Counted from the first letter of the stretch, positions 9,176 to 20,677 are shown. The stretch is DNA of 64,000 nucleotides from Rhynchopus euleeides (GCA_963210315.1 OY723280.1:1984001-2048000), one strand, 5' to 3'. The notes: a model not told the origin generated them from the sequence alone. Numbers and translations are program-made.

Positions 9176-12007
9176 ATGTCTAGCCATGAGGTGAACCCTG
9201 TCGACTCGCTGCTGAAGCGGCTGAACCTCGACAAGTACCTCAGCGCCTTCCGTGAACAGAACATCACGCACGCGAAGAGCCTGAAGGGCCTGTCCCCCGA
9301 GGACATTGCCGACATCATCCCTCACCAGGATGACCGTCAGAGGCTGCTCGACGCGATTGCCGGTGGGGATGTGCCCCACGGCCAGCCGGCAGGGCGGAGC
9401 CCGGCCACCGGGTACCCGAGCCAGGAGGAGCACCAGCGTCCTCTGTACGACAACTTCTCCAGCAGCTACGCGGATGCCCCGAGGCACGACGGCTACGGCG
9501 ACCGCCCCCGCAAGGGCGGGAAGGGTGGCAAGGGGAAGGGGAAGGGGAAGGGCGGCAAGGGCGGCGACCGTGACTACCGCTACAACGACGAGGAGACGTT
9601 CGGCGTCAGCAGCAAAGGGGGGTACGGTGGCGGCGGCGGTGGCGGCAAGGGGGGCAAGGCCCCCCCGCTGCGCTCCTTCGAGCGTGAGGATGACTACCCT
9701 GTGGTATGGAGCCTGCAGGGGTGGGGGAGGGGGTGCATCTTTGTTTTTGTCCTGTCAGTTCCCAACGCCATGGCAAGGTTTATGCAGACCCGGCACAACA
9801 CAACACAACCACAAACAGGACAAGCCGAACGTTGTCGAGATTGACGTGACGGTGCCCACCCGCACTGTGTGCTTCCTGCTGGCCTCCAAGGCGCACAAGC
9901 TGTCGGAGATCCACAACAAATACAGCACGCACAACAGCAGGATCCACCCCCGTGAGAAGACGGACACCACCTTCAAGGTGTTCGGGCCGGTATGCCACAT
10001 CTTGTCTGCAGGCACCTCTGTAGGTTGGGTTTGCAGGGGGTGCAGCCACGCTCACCGTCACGAGCCAACACACTTTGCTCGGGGCGAAGATGCCAAGATG
10101 CAGGAATGCAGCCAACACCACCTCCGACACAGCCTGATGCAGTGGAGAAGGCCAAGGAGGAGATTGAGGCGCTGGCAGGTGTGTCGAAAAAGAACAAGAC
10201 GGAGCAGCGCTTCCAGGAGTCTTTACTCGGACGGACAAAGACGATCACCTCCCTCCTGTACGCACTGAACGAGCGGCGTCTTGCGAACGTATGTCCGGCA
10301 TGTTGTGTGCAGACCAGTGTGCACCTCCTTTTTTATCGACATTTTGCATGAATAGTTCGCATCTGGCGACGTTTATGTGTTGTTCTGTCCCACCATCCAC
10401 ACCATCCATATGCAGGGCGAGCTGACTGCGCTGCCGTCTGAGACGATCCCCGAGCAGGTGTCGCACTTCCTCTTCTGCAACCCCTACAGCCACATCCAGC
10501 AGTTCTACATCAAGGTTAACGAGAAGCCGCGGACCAAGATCGACCTGCTGGGCAAAGTATGTCCCCCATCGAGGAAGGGATCGGCGAATCATGTCACACC
10601 ACCTGTCATTATTATGCCGATCTCATCGTCCACCACAACTGAGGGCATCACACAGTCGAGGTGATAGACCCCGGCAGCATTCCGTCTCCGAGATTTGGCA
10701 CAGTCACACCCCCGTCTCTCTGACGACGAAGCGCCAGTGCCGCTTCTCCTCCAACTCCCGCCACCCATCTCTGTGACGTCTGGCCCCGAGACATTGGTCG
10801 CCTCGGGGAGATGTCCCTTCCTGCTGTCCTCGTCCTTGCAACCCGCAACCTGGAGGTCCGACCCTCCACCCCCGGGCTGCGCGCGACCTGCGCACGGAGC
10901 GCTCGCTCGCGGGCGCGCCCCTCATTGACGAGACTCTGCATGTGGACAACGGCCTGTCCCTCCTGCTTGCGGAGGGTCCTTCTGCAGGTCCCTGCAGGCG
11001 CCACAGTCCATGATTTCCCGGGAGCCACTGTGTGAAGCAAACGGAAAGGATGGTGTTGTACTACATCACCCGCGCCCTCTGCTTTGTTTTGGCCCCTTCC
11101 ACCCCCAACCCCACACCTCCCCGACCTTGCAGATTCTGTTCGCCGTGCCGACCTGCCAGACGCTTGTCTTCTGTTCCAACGAGAGGCACGTTAGCGACCT
11201 GCTGGTGAAGAAGGTGAAGAAGGAGCAGCTTGCGGGCATCAACCCCGACGGCTGCTGGATGTACCCCGCGATGGGCAAGGACGCCAGGGAGGAGGTCCAG
11301 GAGCGCTTCGCCAAGGGCTATGGTCCCATCGACAAGGTGGAGTACATCAAGGAGAAGCGGGACGAGTCCCAGAAGAAGGGTGACGAGCCGGAGTACACCG
11401 AGAAGTCGCGGCAAGTGGGTGGTTTTGCCACCGACAAGAACCGCCTGCTCGTCACCACGGACGACTTCGCGAGATTCGCGCGTGGCAAGCCCATTCCCTA
11501 CGTCTCGCTCGTCTTCTGCTACGACGTCCCCAAGACGAAGGTATGCATGTGCTGCCCTGTGTGCTCCCCGTGCCTGCCTTTGCCGGGCTTGGGATTTGCC
11601 GCCACACACGCTTCCCCGACACAACCTGCGCGCGTAGCGACTGCAGGGCCTCTCTATGTGCACTCTTCCCTCTCAACACCCCCCCACACAGGAGAGCTAT
11701 CTGCACCGCATCGGGTGCTGTGGCAGGAACGGGAAGGACGGCGTTGCCATCACGCTTATCGGGCCCAACGAGATGGAGACCATCGACCAGCTTACCCGCT
11801 TTGGTCTGCAGATCCAGGTATGCCAGCGGTGGGGGGGTTTCTGGGCTAGGGGAGAGGGAGAGGGGAGAGGGGTTGTGCCAAGAGGTACACAACGAGACCC
11901 TTGGCTGGGATTGTCAACACACCCCCACGCCCCCTCCACAGGAACTGCCCGCGAACTTCCACGAGGCTATCGAGGTCAGCGCGACAGACGAGCTGTGTCC
12001 CCCGTAA
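9176..12007 (+). CDS. SAM / KH-like / DEAD-box C-terminal helicase-domain protein, 7 exons
   Basis: Exons 9176-9703, 9819-9989, 10133-10288, 10416-10556, 11133-11540, 11692-11817 and 11942-12007 give 531 residues. All six introns begin GTATG, end in CAG or GCAG/ACAG, and are phase 0. Residues 5-65 form a SAM domain (LLKRLNLDKYLSAFREQNI). A Gly/Lys-rich stretch follows (about 105-165), then a KH-like segment (about 180-250) ending DAVEKAKEEIEALAG but lacking the GxxG loop. The C-terminal half matches the second RecA domain of DEAD-box RNA helicases: ETIPEQVSHFL, TLVFCSNERHV (motif IV), LLVTTDDFAR (motif V, about 440) and YLHRIGCCGRNGKDG (motif VI, first Arg changed to Cys). The first RecA domain, with the Walker motif and the DEAD box, is not found. 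Unwinding activity is therefore doubtful; an RNP-binding or regulatory role is inferred. Confidence 0.85.
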
Positions 12008-12143
12008 GCCTGTGTTTGTGTGAAAGTGTGAAACAGGTGTGGGCTGCGTCAAGAGCAAACGCTCAGCGCGCCTCTCCACACCACGACAACAAAGATCGTC
12101 TAGCTCGTGATTGTCGACACCGAAGAAGAAAAGGAAAAGGGAT

Positions 12144-14024
12144 TGGTGCCCCTGAAAGGGCCGATTTACGTAGTTTTTACGTAGTTCTTACGTAGTTCTT
12201 TAGTGGGGAGGACCCTCTTTTTTTTTTCACCTATTTTCCCTTTCCCGGGTTCCCCATTTCCAAGCCCCAGCACGACCTGCGCACTGCTGACGCGGCCCAA
12301 CTGCACCCCGCGCCCCACTGCCGCACCCCCGTTGTCGCATTTTCTGTCCACAGAGGCCACAAGGATGGAACCACCCTTTGCAGAGGGGGGGGGCCCGGCC
12401 CTGTCGTCCTGTGGCTGCTTTGTGGGGCGAGCGCAGCAGGTTCTCCTTTGCTTCTACGGGCTCTTGCCACAACAGCGTCGCAGCAGTGTGCCTCCGAGTC
12501 ACCGGATCTGTGCGGCCTCGTAGTGGGGGCATTTTGGAGGTCGAGGTGTCAACCGGTTTCATCTCGAAATGTGGGTCTGGCTCAGGGGCTGGTCCCACCC
12601 AGCGGGAGTCAAAACCCAGCGGGGGTCCCACCCAGTGGGACCCCCTCTTCGGGTGCTCCTAAACCCAGCTCTGTTGAACGTTTGGAATTTGTGCAGCTCG
12701 TAGTGGGGCCATTTTAGTGGTCGAGGTGCCAAACTTCTCCTATCAAACCTGGGTCTGGTTCAGGGACTGGTCACGGGAGAAGGTGACTGGGTGGCAGCCA
12801 GCCCACAGCACACCCACACCCCACCCTCCCAGCGGGACTCCACGGGTATTCCAAAACCCCGTTCTGTTGAACGTGTGGAACTTTTGCGGATCGTAGTGGG
12901 GTCATTTTGTGGGTCTAGGAGCCAAACATCGTCCATGGAACGTGACTCTGGTTCAGGGGCTGGTCCTAAGAGAATGTGACTGGGAGGCAGCCACACCCCC
13001 ACCCACCCACCCACCCATCGGGACCCCCTCCACGGGTGTTCCAAACCCCCGTTCTTTTGAACGTTTGGAATTTGTTCAGATCACAGTGGGGTCACTTTGG
13101 TGGTGTGCGGGCCAAGTATCACCCATGAAACACGGGTCTGGTTCAGGGGCTGGTCGTGGGTGAAGGTGGCTGGGAGGCAGTCAGCCCACACCCACCTCCA
13201 CCCAGCGGGACCCCCTCCTCGGGTGTTCCAAAACCCCTTTCATTTGAACGTTTGGAATTTTTGCGGATCACGGTGGGGTCATTTTGGTGGTGTACGAGCC
13301 AAGTTTCACCCATGAAACGTGGGTCTGGTTCAGGGACTGGTCGTGGGTGAAGGTGCTGGGAGGCAGCCAGCACGCCCACACCACCCCACCGACCCACCCA
13401 GCGGGACCCCCCTCACGGATAGGTTCCCCCCTCGGATTTTCCAAAATCCCGTTCTTTGGGATATTTGGGATCTGTGCGGATCGTGCGGACCCGCACGGTG
13501 AAAAGTTTCCTGAGTTGGGTCCGCCAAACTTGCAAAAAGGAAAAGCCACAAAAAACCCGAACACCCCAAAAAACCTACAAAATCTCACCTACCCTGCAGG
13601 GTGTGCAGGTGGCCCCAGCGGCGACAATCTGACCGTAACCGGCTCCTTTTGATTTATCGGGGCTCGCTGGGGTTGGGGGTGCGACGGATGTCATATTTTC
13701 CCAAAAAATATTACTCTTCGCACATGAAGCTCTTCCACCGTATTTCTGCTTGAAAGCCATTCAGGCCAAACCCCCAAAAGCCCCGAAAAACGCCACCCAC
13801 CCCGTCGGGGGTGCAGGTGGGTTCCGAGTCAGCAATCTGACCAAAACCGGTTTCTTTGGACTTATTTGGGCACGCTGGGGTTGGGGGTGTGGTGGAACTC
13901 ATTTTTTTCCGAAAAATTTCACCACTAACCTGTGAAGGGGAAATCCCATTTTCAAAAAAAAAGAAGGTCCACCCCCGATTTACGTAGTTCTTACGTAGTT
14001 GCGATTTCGTTTTCAGGGGCACCA
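12144..14024. mobile_element. DNA element with 14-bp TIR and 5-bp target duplication
   Basis: 1881 bp between TGGTGCCCCTGAAA (12144) and TTTCAGGGGCACCA (ending 14024), flanked by GGGAT on both sides (12139-12143 and 14025-14029). Just inside both ends stand multiple TACGTAGTT words (12166-12205 and 13980-14000), a likely subterminal binding motif. The middle is a ~190-bp satellite. No transposase is present. It lies 136 bp downstream of the helicase-like gene stop. Confidence 0.85.
12535..13500 (+). repeat. ~190-bp satellite, block 1
   Basis: About five diverged units. The landmark TTGAACGTTTGGAA recurs near 12674, 12865, 13052 and 13243, with a more diverged unit near 13455; each is accompanied by CAGCGGGACCCC, GGTTCAGGGGCTGGTC and CATGAAACGTGGGTCTGG-like words. 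The same satellite occurs in the opposite orientation at 32580-33420, outside any element I can bound. Confidence 0.85.
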
Positions 14025-14029
14025 GGGAT

Positions 14030-16737
14030 GCTATTTTTTTTGCGTTTTGTGTGTGTGGAGGTCACATCATGCCTGCTATCTCAGCAGGATCCCTGTGTGG
14101 TCGACACGGCTCCTTAAAAGACTCACGTGTGTGTGTGTCGTGGAGTGCTCAGAGGTTGAGCGTGCCTTGGACACGCCCCAGACCTCACTCAAGAGCGTAC
14201 AGCTTCTTGTCCCCACCCCACCCCCCCCCCCCCCCCCATTTTTTAACCGCCCAACAGAAGGCAGAACGTCCGTTTCCCCTCCCCTCCGTTTTGTTGCCGT
14301 TGTTGCTGTTATGGAGGGTTTTTACAGGGAGAGAGGGGGGGGGAGGTGCGGGGGGGTATTTGGGGGTGTGGGATGGTTGGGTGGGTGGTGTGGTGTGGTG
14401 TGGTGATGCACGGTCTCGGTGTCCCTCCTCCCCCTCCCCCCCACCCGCATAACCCTGCTCCCCCCCCCCTCCGCCCCCCATCCAGATTTCCTGGCTTTCA
14501 CGGCTTAGACAGATGCACCCACGCACATCCCCTTGTCTCTCTCCCCGTTCTCCTTAACTTTGGTTCTGCTGACTGCTGCAAGGCGGCTTCATAGCGGAGC
14601 CCGTCCCAAATCCCCCCCCCAACCCCCCCACCCCTGTTGCAGGTTACTTTTGGGGGCTGCCCGTATACTGCAGGGTGACCACGCAATCAACGCCACATCA
14701 TATACACAAACGAAAAATTTTCCCCGTTGCCCTTCGGGTGGGGAAACATCGCTGGTGGCGTTTGTGGTCGAGCGGTGCAGGGCACAACGTGGAGGGAGGG
14801 GGGGGGGGGATGGGGGAGAAACCTGTCAGCGTGGAAGGAAAAAAGAATGTGTGTGCAAATGTGTGAGACTGGGCCGCGTGCTCCCTCCCCACCCAACAAC
14901 CCATACTGGTGCCCTTTGGAGGTAGATGTCAGGGAGGGGGGTATGGTTTTGCCCGCGTAGGAAAGTTTCAAAAAAATATGTTCGTGATGCAATTTTAAGA
15001 CAAAACCGCGCAACGCGCTCTTTAGCGAAGGGTGAATGTGTGCAGGTTTCCCAACGATTCTTCGACTTCGACGAAACCGTGGGGGGTGGGGGGGTGTGGG
15101 TGTTGGTGGGTCGGAAGTTCAGACGGGGTGGGAGGGGCGAGGGGTGGGGCAATCGTCAAATCGAGACTACGAAAGGAAAGGCGTGGTCCTGCATTTCTCG
15201 AGAGTGAACAGCGGGATGTCCCGTGGGCGTCCAACAGACTATCCACTTCAGAAGAATATCGCTGTCACAGTGTGTGTGTGAGACAGGGGGGCAGTGGTCA
15301 CCACATCAAGGGCGAGCGAGAGTGTGGTGCACCCCGGGGTGAGCAACACTGCCCCCCAAAAACGTTCACATCTGTGAGGTGTTGTATGCTCCGGCATGTG
15401 CGGCACCACACTCCCCCCCCCGCCCCCCTCCCACACCCACTCCCCCCCCCATCCACTCCATTTTTTTTCTTTCCACTCCAGCTTTATGGTTGGGTTGTGA
15501 ATCGACAAGAAGTAAAACACAGGGGAAGGGGGGAGGAGGGGGGGGCGATTTTGATGTTTTTGGGGTTCGGTGGGAGGTGTGGCGAGGGCGCGGGTGTGGT
15601 GTGTTGGCATGCGCACTGGCCGAAAAACGGGGGAAAAAAGACGACCTTCTCTGAGGTTGTCTCTCTCTCTCCCCCTCCCGCCTCCTCCCCCCACCCCGAC
15701 AGGAGGTAAAAAAAAACAGTAAAAGAAAGGCGGGAAGGCGGAGGTGGGGAGACAAAGCATAACACAATCAGCCAGAAAAAACATAAAGTTTTGCGGGGTT
15801 GAAGACATGCGGGTGTGTGTCTGTGAGGGGGTTGGGCTGGGGACCGCTTGTTTGGGAGAAGGGGAGGAGGAGAGGTGGGGCACGGGGGGGTGGGGTGGGG
15901 TGGGGATCGAACAGAAATCATTGTTGGTGAGGGTGTGGGTGTGGGTGGGGGGGGTACATTCACCTTTCCACCCCACCCACACCCACAGTCCTATTGTCCA
16001 CCCACACAACCCCACACCCACCCACCACCCCACCTCCCCGTGTGACGCGCTCACGTTGCTCGTCAGCACGAGGCGGTGTCGGTTGGGTGTGTGATGTGAA
16101 GATGTGTGTGTGGATAAAACGGACGCTACCGCGACACCCAGTTTGCTCCCCCAAAAGGTGCAAAACGAAGGTGTGTGAGGTGCACTGACCCCCACGGCAA
16201 GTGGTGGGGACAGGGGCCACCACAAGAGTAGCAACGCACCAAGAGTGGACTCGGTGCGTTGTTGTCTGCCGCAATGCGACCCCCTCCTCGCCACCCGTGC
16301 ACCCCTGCCTCCAACCCCCTCGTCACGGCATGCGATGCTCCTGCAAAACAAAACAAACAATGCTGTCGGGAATGAGTCCCTTCTTATAAACAGGGGCCCC
16401 TCCTCAGGCCCGAGAGCTTTCTCCCTCCTCCGCGCACGCTGCCCATCCCCGCCCCTGCCCGTACCCCCCCACCCGGGCCACCCCTCGGTGGCGAAGACAG
16501 AAGGAGCTGTGGAAGACAGCAAGTGGATCCAAAAGAAAAGGTCGGTGCATGGGGTAGCGGGTGGTGCCCCCAGCCCCCCCTCCCCTCCCCTCCAACAGGC
16601 CCTTGTGAGTCTCCGGGTGCGTGGCGTGTGATGCCGCACGCAGAGCCTTGCTTTGGAGGCACGGTGCAGGGGAGGAGGCACATCACACACCCACAGGCAC
16701 CCGCATCACACAGACGAACCGCAACCCCGCACACAAG
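14030..16737. other. Intergenic, C/G-tract-rich
   Basis: No gene seen. The stretch is dominated by C runs (14219-14237, 14460, 15413), G runs (14335, 14795), TC-rich and GGGTGGG-type tracts (15850-15960), and their complements. Long open frames here (for example on the minus strand between 15.2 and 16.7 kb) are compositional and translate to Pro/Ser/His-rich sequence. The GGGGT arrays near 15880-15955 could form G-quadruplexes. Confidence 0.5.
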
Positions 16738-17163
16738 ATGCTGTCGCTCCTGGTCGTGGCTGCGCTGGTGCCGTCGCTGCAGCGTCCGTGCACGGAGGAC
16801 AAGCACTGCGAGGCGGGGTGGACGTGCCGGTCGCTGCTCAAGACGGCTGCGGTGTTCCCGGAGCGCGGGGAGTGCTTCGGGTTCAAGGTGTGCACGAAGA
16901 AGTCGCAGGAGGGGGAGAAGTGTGGCGGGCTTGTGGAGGAGTGCGAGACGAACGTGTGTGCGGACGGGCTGGACTGCACGTTCAACGGGCACCAGCCCGG
17001 GACGTGCCACTGCGCGGACCCGTGCAAGGCGCTGCCCGTGTGCCCGCCCGGGTTCCAGGAGACAGACCCGTCTGTGTGCAACTCGCTGATGTGGGACGCA
17101 GGCATCTGCAAGACTGCGACGCGGTGCTGCCACACCATCACCTGCCGCACCTGGGTGCTCTAG
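16738..17163 (+). CDS. Small secreted cysteine-rich protein
   Basis: 141 residues from ATG 16738. The N-terminus MLSLLVVAALVPSLQ is a short signal peptide. The rest holds about twenty cysteines in closely spaced pairs (PCTEDKHC, CGGLVEEC, CHCADPC, TRCCHTITC), the look of a disulfide-stabilised extracellular protein. CTEDKHCEAGWTC resembles EGF-like or dickkopf-like cysteine modules, but I cannot assign a family. No transmembrane segment or GPI signal is evident at the C-terminus (CRTWVL). A single exon with strong third-position GC bias supports coding. Function unknown. Confidence 0.7.
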   Translation: MLSLLVVAALVPSLQRPCTEDKHCEAGWTCRSLLKTAAVFPERGECFGFKVCTKKSQEGEKCGGLVEECETNVCADGLDCTFNGHQPGTCHCADPCKALPVCPPGFQETDPSVCNSLMWDAGICKTATRCCHTITCRTWVL

Positions 17164-18104
17164 TCTAGTACCAGCTCCTCTCCTCTTGTCTTTGTTGTTG
17201 TGCTGCATGTGGCATCCTGCGTCTTGCATCCTGCATGCGGCACACTGCATGTCAAATCACGGTGGTGCAGGTCGAGGTCGGTGCGTGTGGAGCGGGACTC
17301 GACGGACGTGGGGTAGGGGGCGTAGTGAATGGGGGCGAGCGCAGCTAGCGCCGCCTTCGTACTTCCTCTCTGATCCGCTGAAGTTGTGTCGAGCCCACGG
17401 CACGTGCCTCGAAAACACACTGCGCTGCTAGTTTCCGTCTGTTGTGTGTGTTTCCTTGTGTGCCTCACACAAGGTGCGTGAACTGTTGTCTTTCTTGCTG
17501 TGCTCTCTTCCGATCGTGTCGACTTCGACGTCGTCTTCTATTTCGCTTCCATTTCTACTCCGCTTCCTATTCCTGTGACACACTGTCTGCAGTGCTGTCC
17601 TTGCTGTGTCACAAGCCCTACTTTTGCCCGAACCACGCTGTCACATGCAACATGCAAGTCTGCACTGTCTGTGATATGCATCTGTGTTGTGAATCACGGA
17701 CGGTGCAGATGATGGCGGGCTGTTCTTGTTGTTGTTGTTGTTGTGTGTCTGTGCTTGTGTCGTGAGAAGCTTCGCGCCACTGCACGGGACGTGCACACAC
17801 AGCTTGCCGCAGCTTGTCGGGCAGCTCCGCTTCTGATATTGTGACAGATGAGATGTGGTGAGGACGCACCAGCCCTCACTCACTACACACGCATGCACAC
17901 CCTTGCACTGCCTGCCACAGAGCAACAGGATCACAGCCATTCCGTGAGAGGTGACACACCAACACACCACACCTTGCTTGCCAGACATTCTCTCCCTCCC
18001 TGCAACATACACACACACAGCGCACAAGAGAGCCTGTGCCCAGACGACACATCAAGCAGCAGCAGCAAGCAGCAAGCATCACCGACACAGCAGGCCACAC
18101 CACG
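17164..18104. other. Intergenic, no gene seen
   Basis: No supported gene. It contains a short TTG repeat (about 17727-17747) and CACA-rich DNA just upstream of the PB1/UBA gene, where its promoter and leader should lie. Open frames on the minus strand are shadows of the following gene. Confidence 0.4.
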
Positions 18105-19853
18105 ATGCAGGCCGTGCACTTCGACGCAGTGGAGAAGCAGCTTCCGACTGACAGCGCGGTGATGTCAGGTGCACCCGCGTCCGCACCCGAGGCGCCGCTG
18201 TGTGCTTTGCACACGGGGCTGGAGGGGGTGCCTGTGAAGTTCGTGCTGGTGCGGAGGGGTGTGGTGGTGGAGCGCCGCCGCACACGCCTCGTCAGCCCCA
18301 CGTTCGAGGATGTGAAGCGCTGCGCACGGCAGTGGGCGTGCGGGGACTTCGGGGTGCGGTACGTGGACGACGAGGGGGACGTGGTGGCGGTGGACGTGGA
18401 GGAGGAGTGGGCGGAGTGCGTGTCCCTGTGGTGCCAGCAGGCGGGCAGCGGTGCACGCCCCGCCCTGTGCCTCGTGGTGGAGCTGAGGGGGAGGGCAGCG
18501 GGGCCGAGGGAGAGCGCCCACTCGCAGGCAGCAGCCCCGCAGCACCCTTTCATGGGGTTGAGGGGGTGGTGGGGGTGGCGCAGGCACCACGCACGCATGC
18601 ACGCTGACGCTGCCGCCGACAGCAGGACTGCGCAGGATGTGCACCAGGAGGTGCAGGTGCAGGAGCAGCAGGCGTGCTGCAGGCGGAGCGTGAAGCACGC
18701 AGGGAAGCACGGCCGCAGGTGCAGCAACGCGAACACCGATGCTGCGGCTGTCACTTCCTCTGACTCTGACGTGCAGCAGGCGTGCTGCAGGCGGAGTGTG
18801 AAGCACGCAGGGAAGCACGGCCGCAGGTGCAGCAGTGCGAACACCGACACCGATGCCGCTGTGGTGGAGAAGCCGAGGCAGTCTGCTGTGTGCGCTGCGG
18901 AGGGGTGCACGCGCACTGTCGGCGGGCTGCACAAGACGCACTGCTGCCGGCGCTGTGCGGAGGAGGGGGCACACGCACACGCAGATGCCGCACAGGCTGC
19001 CGGCAGGGTGGCTGACAGCTCCAGCAGCGACGAGGAAGTCAGAGTCAGAGGAAGTGGCAGCGCCGTGGGCGCTGCCACTTCCTCTGACTCTGACGTGCAG
19101 CGGGCCTGCTGCAGGCGGAGTGTGAATCACCCGGGGAAGCACGGCCGCAAGTGCAGCAACGCGAACACCGACGCTGCCACTGCAGCTGTCACTTCCTCTG
19201 ACTCTGACGTGCAGCAGGTGTGCTGCAGGCGGAGTGTGAAGCACCCGGGGAAGCACGGCCGCAAGTGCAGCAACGTGAACACTGACGATGCCACTGCAAC
19301 CGCTCCTCGCGACGCCCCTGCCGCCGTGGCCTCCAGCAGCGATGTTGAGATGCAGCCGCGCACACATGTGCCGGAGCCCGCTCTTGGGCAGGCGGTGTGT
19401 GCGGCACAGGTGTGCTGCGCAGGGTGCGGCTTCCAGGTGACAGGCGTGCACACGACACACTGCTGCAGGCGGTGCGCAAAGAAGGGTGGGCAGCACGGGC
19501 CGCACTGTGCACGCCGTGCGTTCCAGACGGACGTGGAGGTGGACGTGCAGGAGGCTGACGAGGCTGTGATGGCGGCAGACGTTGCGCGCGAGGACGAGGC
19601 GGATCACCTGGTGGTGGGTGTGGTGGCCGACCCTCACCCGCAGCAGCAGCAGGTCGTCTCCGAGGCTGTGCCTGCAGTGCCTGTCGTGTGTGCTGACCCG
19701 CAGCCGGAGTTGGAGTTGGAGGCGGTGCCGGAGCCAGAGTCGGACTCCGTGCACGCACTGCAGCAAATGGGCTTCAGGATGACGGACGCACTGCGTGCAC
19801 TCGTGTGGAAGCACAATGGGGATGTGGCGCGCGTGCTGGAGGAGGTGCTGTAA
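18105..19853 (+). CDS. PB1 - zinc-binding repeats - UBA protein (p62/NBR1-like architecture)
   Basis: 582 residues, one exon, from ATG 18105. Residues about 42-115 fit a PB1 domain: VKFVLVRRG, the basic RRRTRL cluster and the acidic OPCA-like stretch VRYVDDEGDVVAVDVEEEW. The middle has six copies of a CCRR-type module; four read CCRRSVKH.GKHGR.C and two read HCCRRCA(E/K).G, linked by repeats of TSSDSDVQ. The Cys/His pattern suggests small zinc-binding units. The last 38 residues (VHALQQMGFRMTDALRALVWKHNGDVARVLEEVL region) are a UBA domain with the MGF loop. PB1 plus zinc module plus UBA is the layout of the selective autophagy receptors p62/NBR1, so ubiquitin binding and PB1 oligomerisation are expected. 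No clear LIR motif was found, so the autophagy role is inference. Confidence 0.75.
   Translation: MQAVHFDAVEKQLPTDSAVMSGAPASAPEAPLCALHTGLEGVPVKFVLVRRGVVVERRRTRLVSPTFEDVKRCARQWACGDFGVRYVDDEGDVVAVDVEEEWAECVSLWCQQAGSGARPALCLVVELRGRAAGPRESAHSQAAAPQHPFMGLRGWWGWRRHHARMHADAAADSRTAQDVHQEVQVQEQQACCRRSVKHAGKHGRRCSNANTDAAAVTSSDSDVQQACCRRSVKHAGKHGRRCSSANTDTDAAVVEKPRQSAVCAAEGCTRTVGGLHKTHCCRRCAEEGAHAHADAAQAAGRVADSSSSDEEVRVRGSGSAVGAATSSDSDVQRACCRRSVNHPGKHGRKCSNANTDAATAAVTSSDSDVQQVCCRRSVKHPGKHGRKCSNVNTDDATATAPRDAPAAVASSSDVEMQPRTHVPEPALGQAVCAAQVCCAGCGFQVTGVHTTHCCRRCAKKGGQHGPHCARRAFQTDVEVDVQEADEAVMAADVAREDEADHLVVGVVADPHPQQQQVVSEAVPAVPVVCADPQPELELEAVPEPESDSVHALQQMGFRMTDALRALVWKHNGDVARVLEEVL
19038..19094. repeat. 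Perfect 27-bp inverted repeat inside a coding region
   Basis: Arms 19038-19064 and 19068-19094 are perfect complements with a GTG loop. The right arm contains the repeated linker CACTTCCTCTGACTCTGAC (encoding TSSDSD); the left arm is the same linker inverted. It looks like an inverted duplication of the linker within the PB1/UBA gene and would give a very stable mRNA hairpin. Confidence 0.9.
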
Positions 19854-20677
19854 GACGGGAACGCCGACAAGTGGCAGCGTGACCTGACCGCATGCCTTCT
19901 TGCCCTTCTGCTGAGACGCAACGACACAACGAACCACCGACGTGACGCAACCCTGTGAAGCACTTCTTCCCTCTTCCCTTCCTTCTCAACAACACACAAC
20001 CACAGCAGCGTGCCTTGCTGTTGTCTGCTTTACTAACCACACCCTCCCTTCCCCCTTCCCACCCGACATGAGCCTGTTGTGGCACTTCCTTCTATCTCTG
20101 ATTCGCACCCAATCGGGCGACGGTTGCACAACGCAATGTCTGGGGCCTGTTCTGCTTGCTTTCTTGCTGTTTTGTTCTTCTGCCCACAGGCGCGTTATTT
20201 CTGTTTGCCCCAGACCTCTAGCGTACAGCTGTGCGGCGTCCATTCGCTTCCTTGCCGCATTCTGTGCTGCACTGCAGCAGAACCTCGCCCCATCCATCGT
20301 TGCATCTTTATCTCTGTTCAGTTGATTGTGCGCCATGTGCGCCTCGACCCGTGTTGTGCGTGGTGTGTCTCTAGCACTGCACCGCGCCTCTGGTCCACAC
20401 CAAGATAGTGAGAAGCAACCCACACCACCCGCACCCTTGTGCTTCCTGTGACGACTTCGGGCAAGTCCACTCTGCTTTCATTGTGATGACACCTCACTTG
20501 CCAGTCCTTACAACACCAGTCGTGTGCCACCCTCTGTGGACCCGAGACACACACTTGCACCTGATGAGAATCGTCATTATGACCATGCACCACGCTGAGT
20601 GGGCGCAAGCCTCCTGATTGATTGCAACACACACAGAGCCACACCATCCTGCAGGGCGTTGCGAACTTTCCGCAGGC
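19854..20677. other. Intergenic, no gene seen
   Basis: No coding motif. It should contain the 3' end of the PB1/UBA gene and the promoter of the UBL-DUF4116 gene. Nothing else recognised. Confidence 0.4.

Noticed and set aside
15248..16690. 480-codon minus-strand open frame
   Set aside because: Pro/Thr/Ser/His-rich, driven by C/G tracts, with no motif and no support from neighbours.
17876..19937. Long minus-strand frames opposite the PB1/UBA gene
   Set aside because: Shadows of a high-GC coding strand; the plus frame has the recognisable domains.
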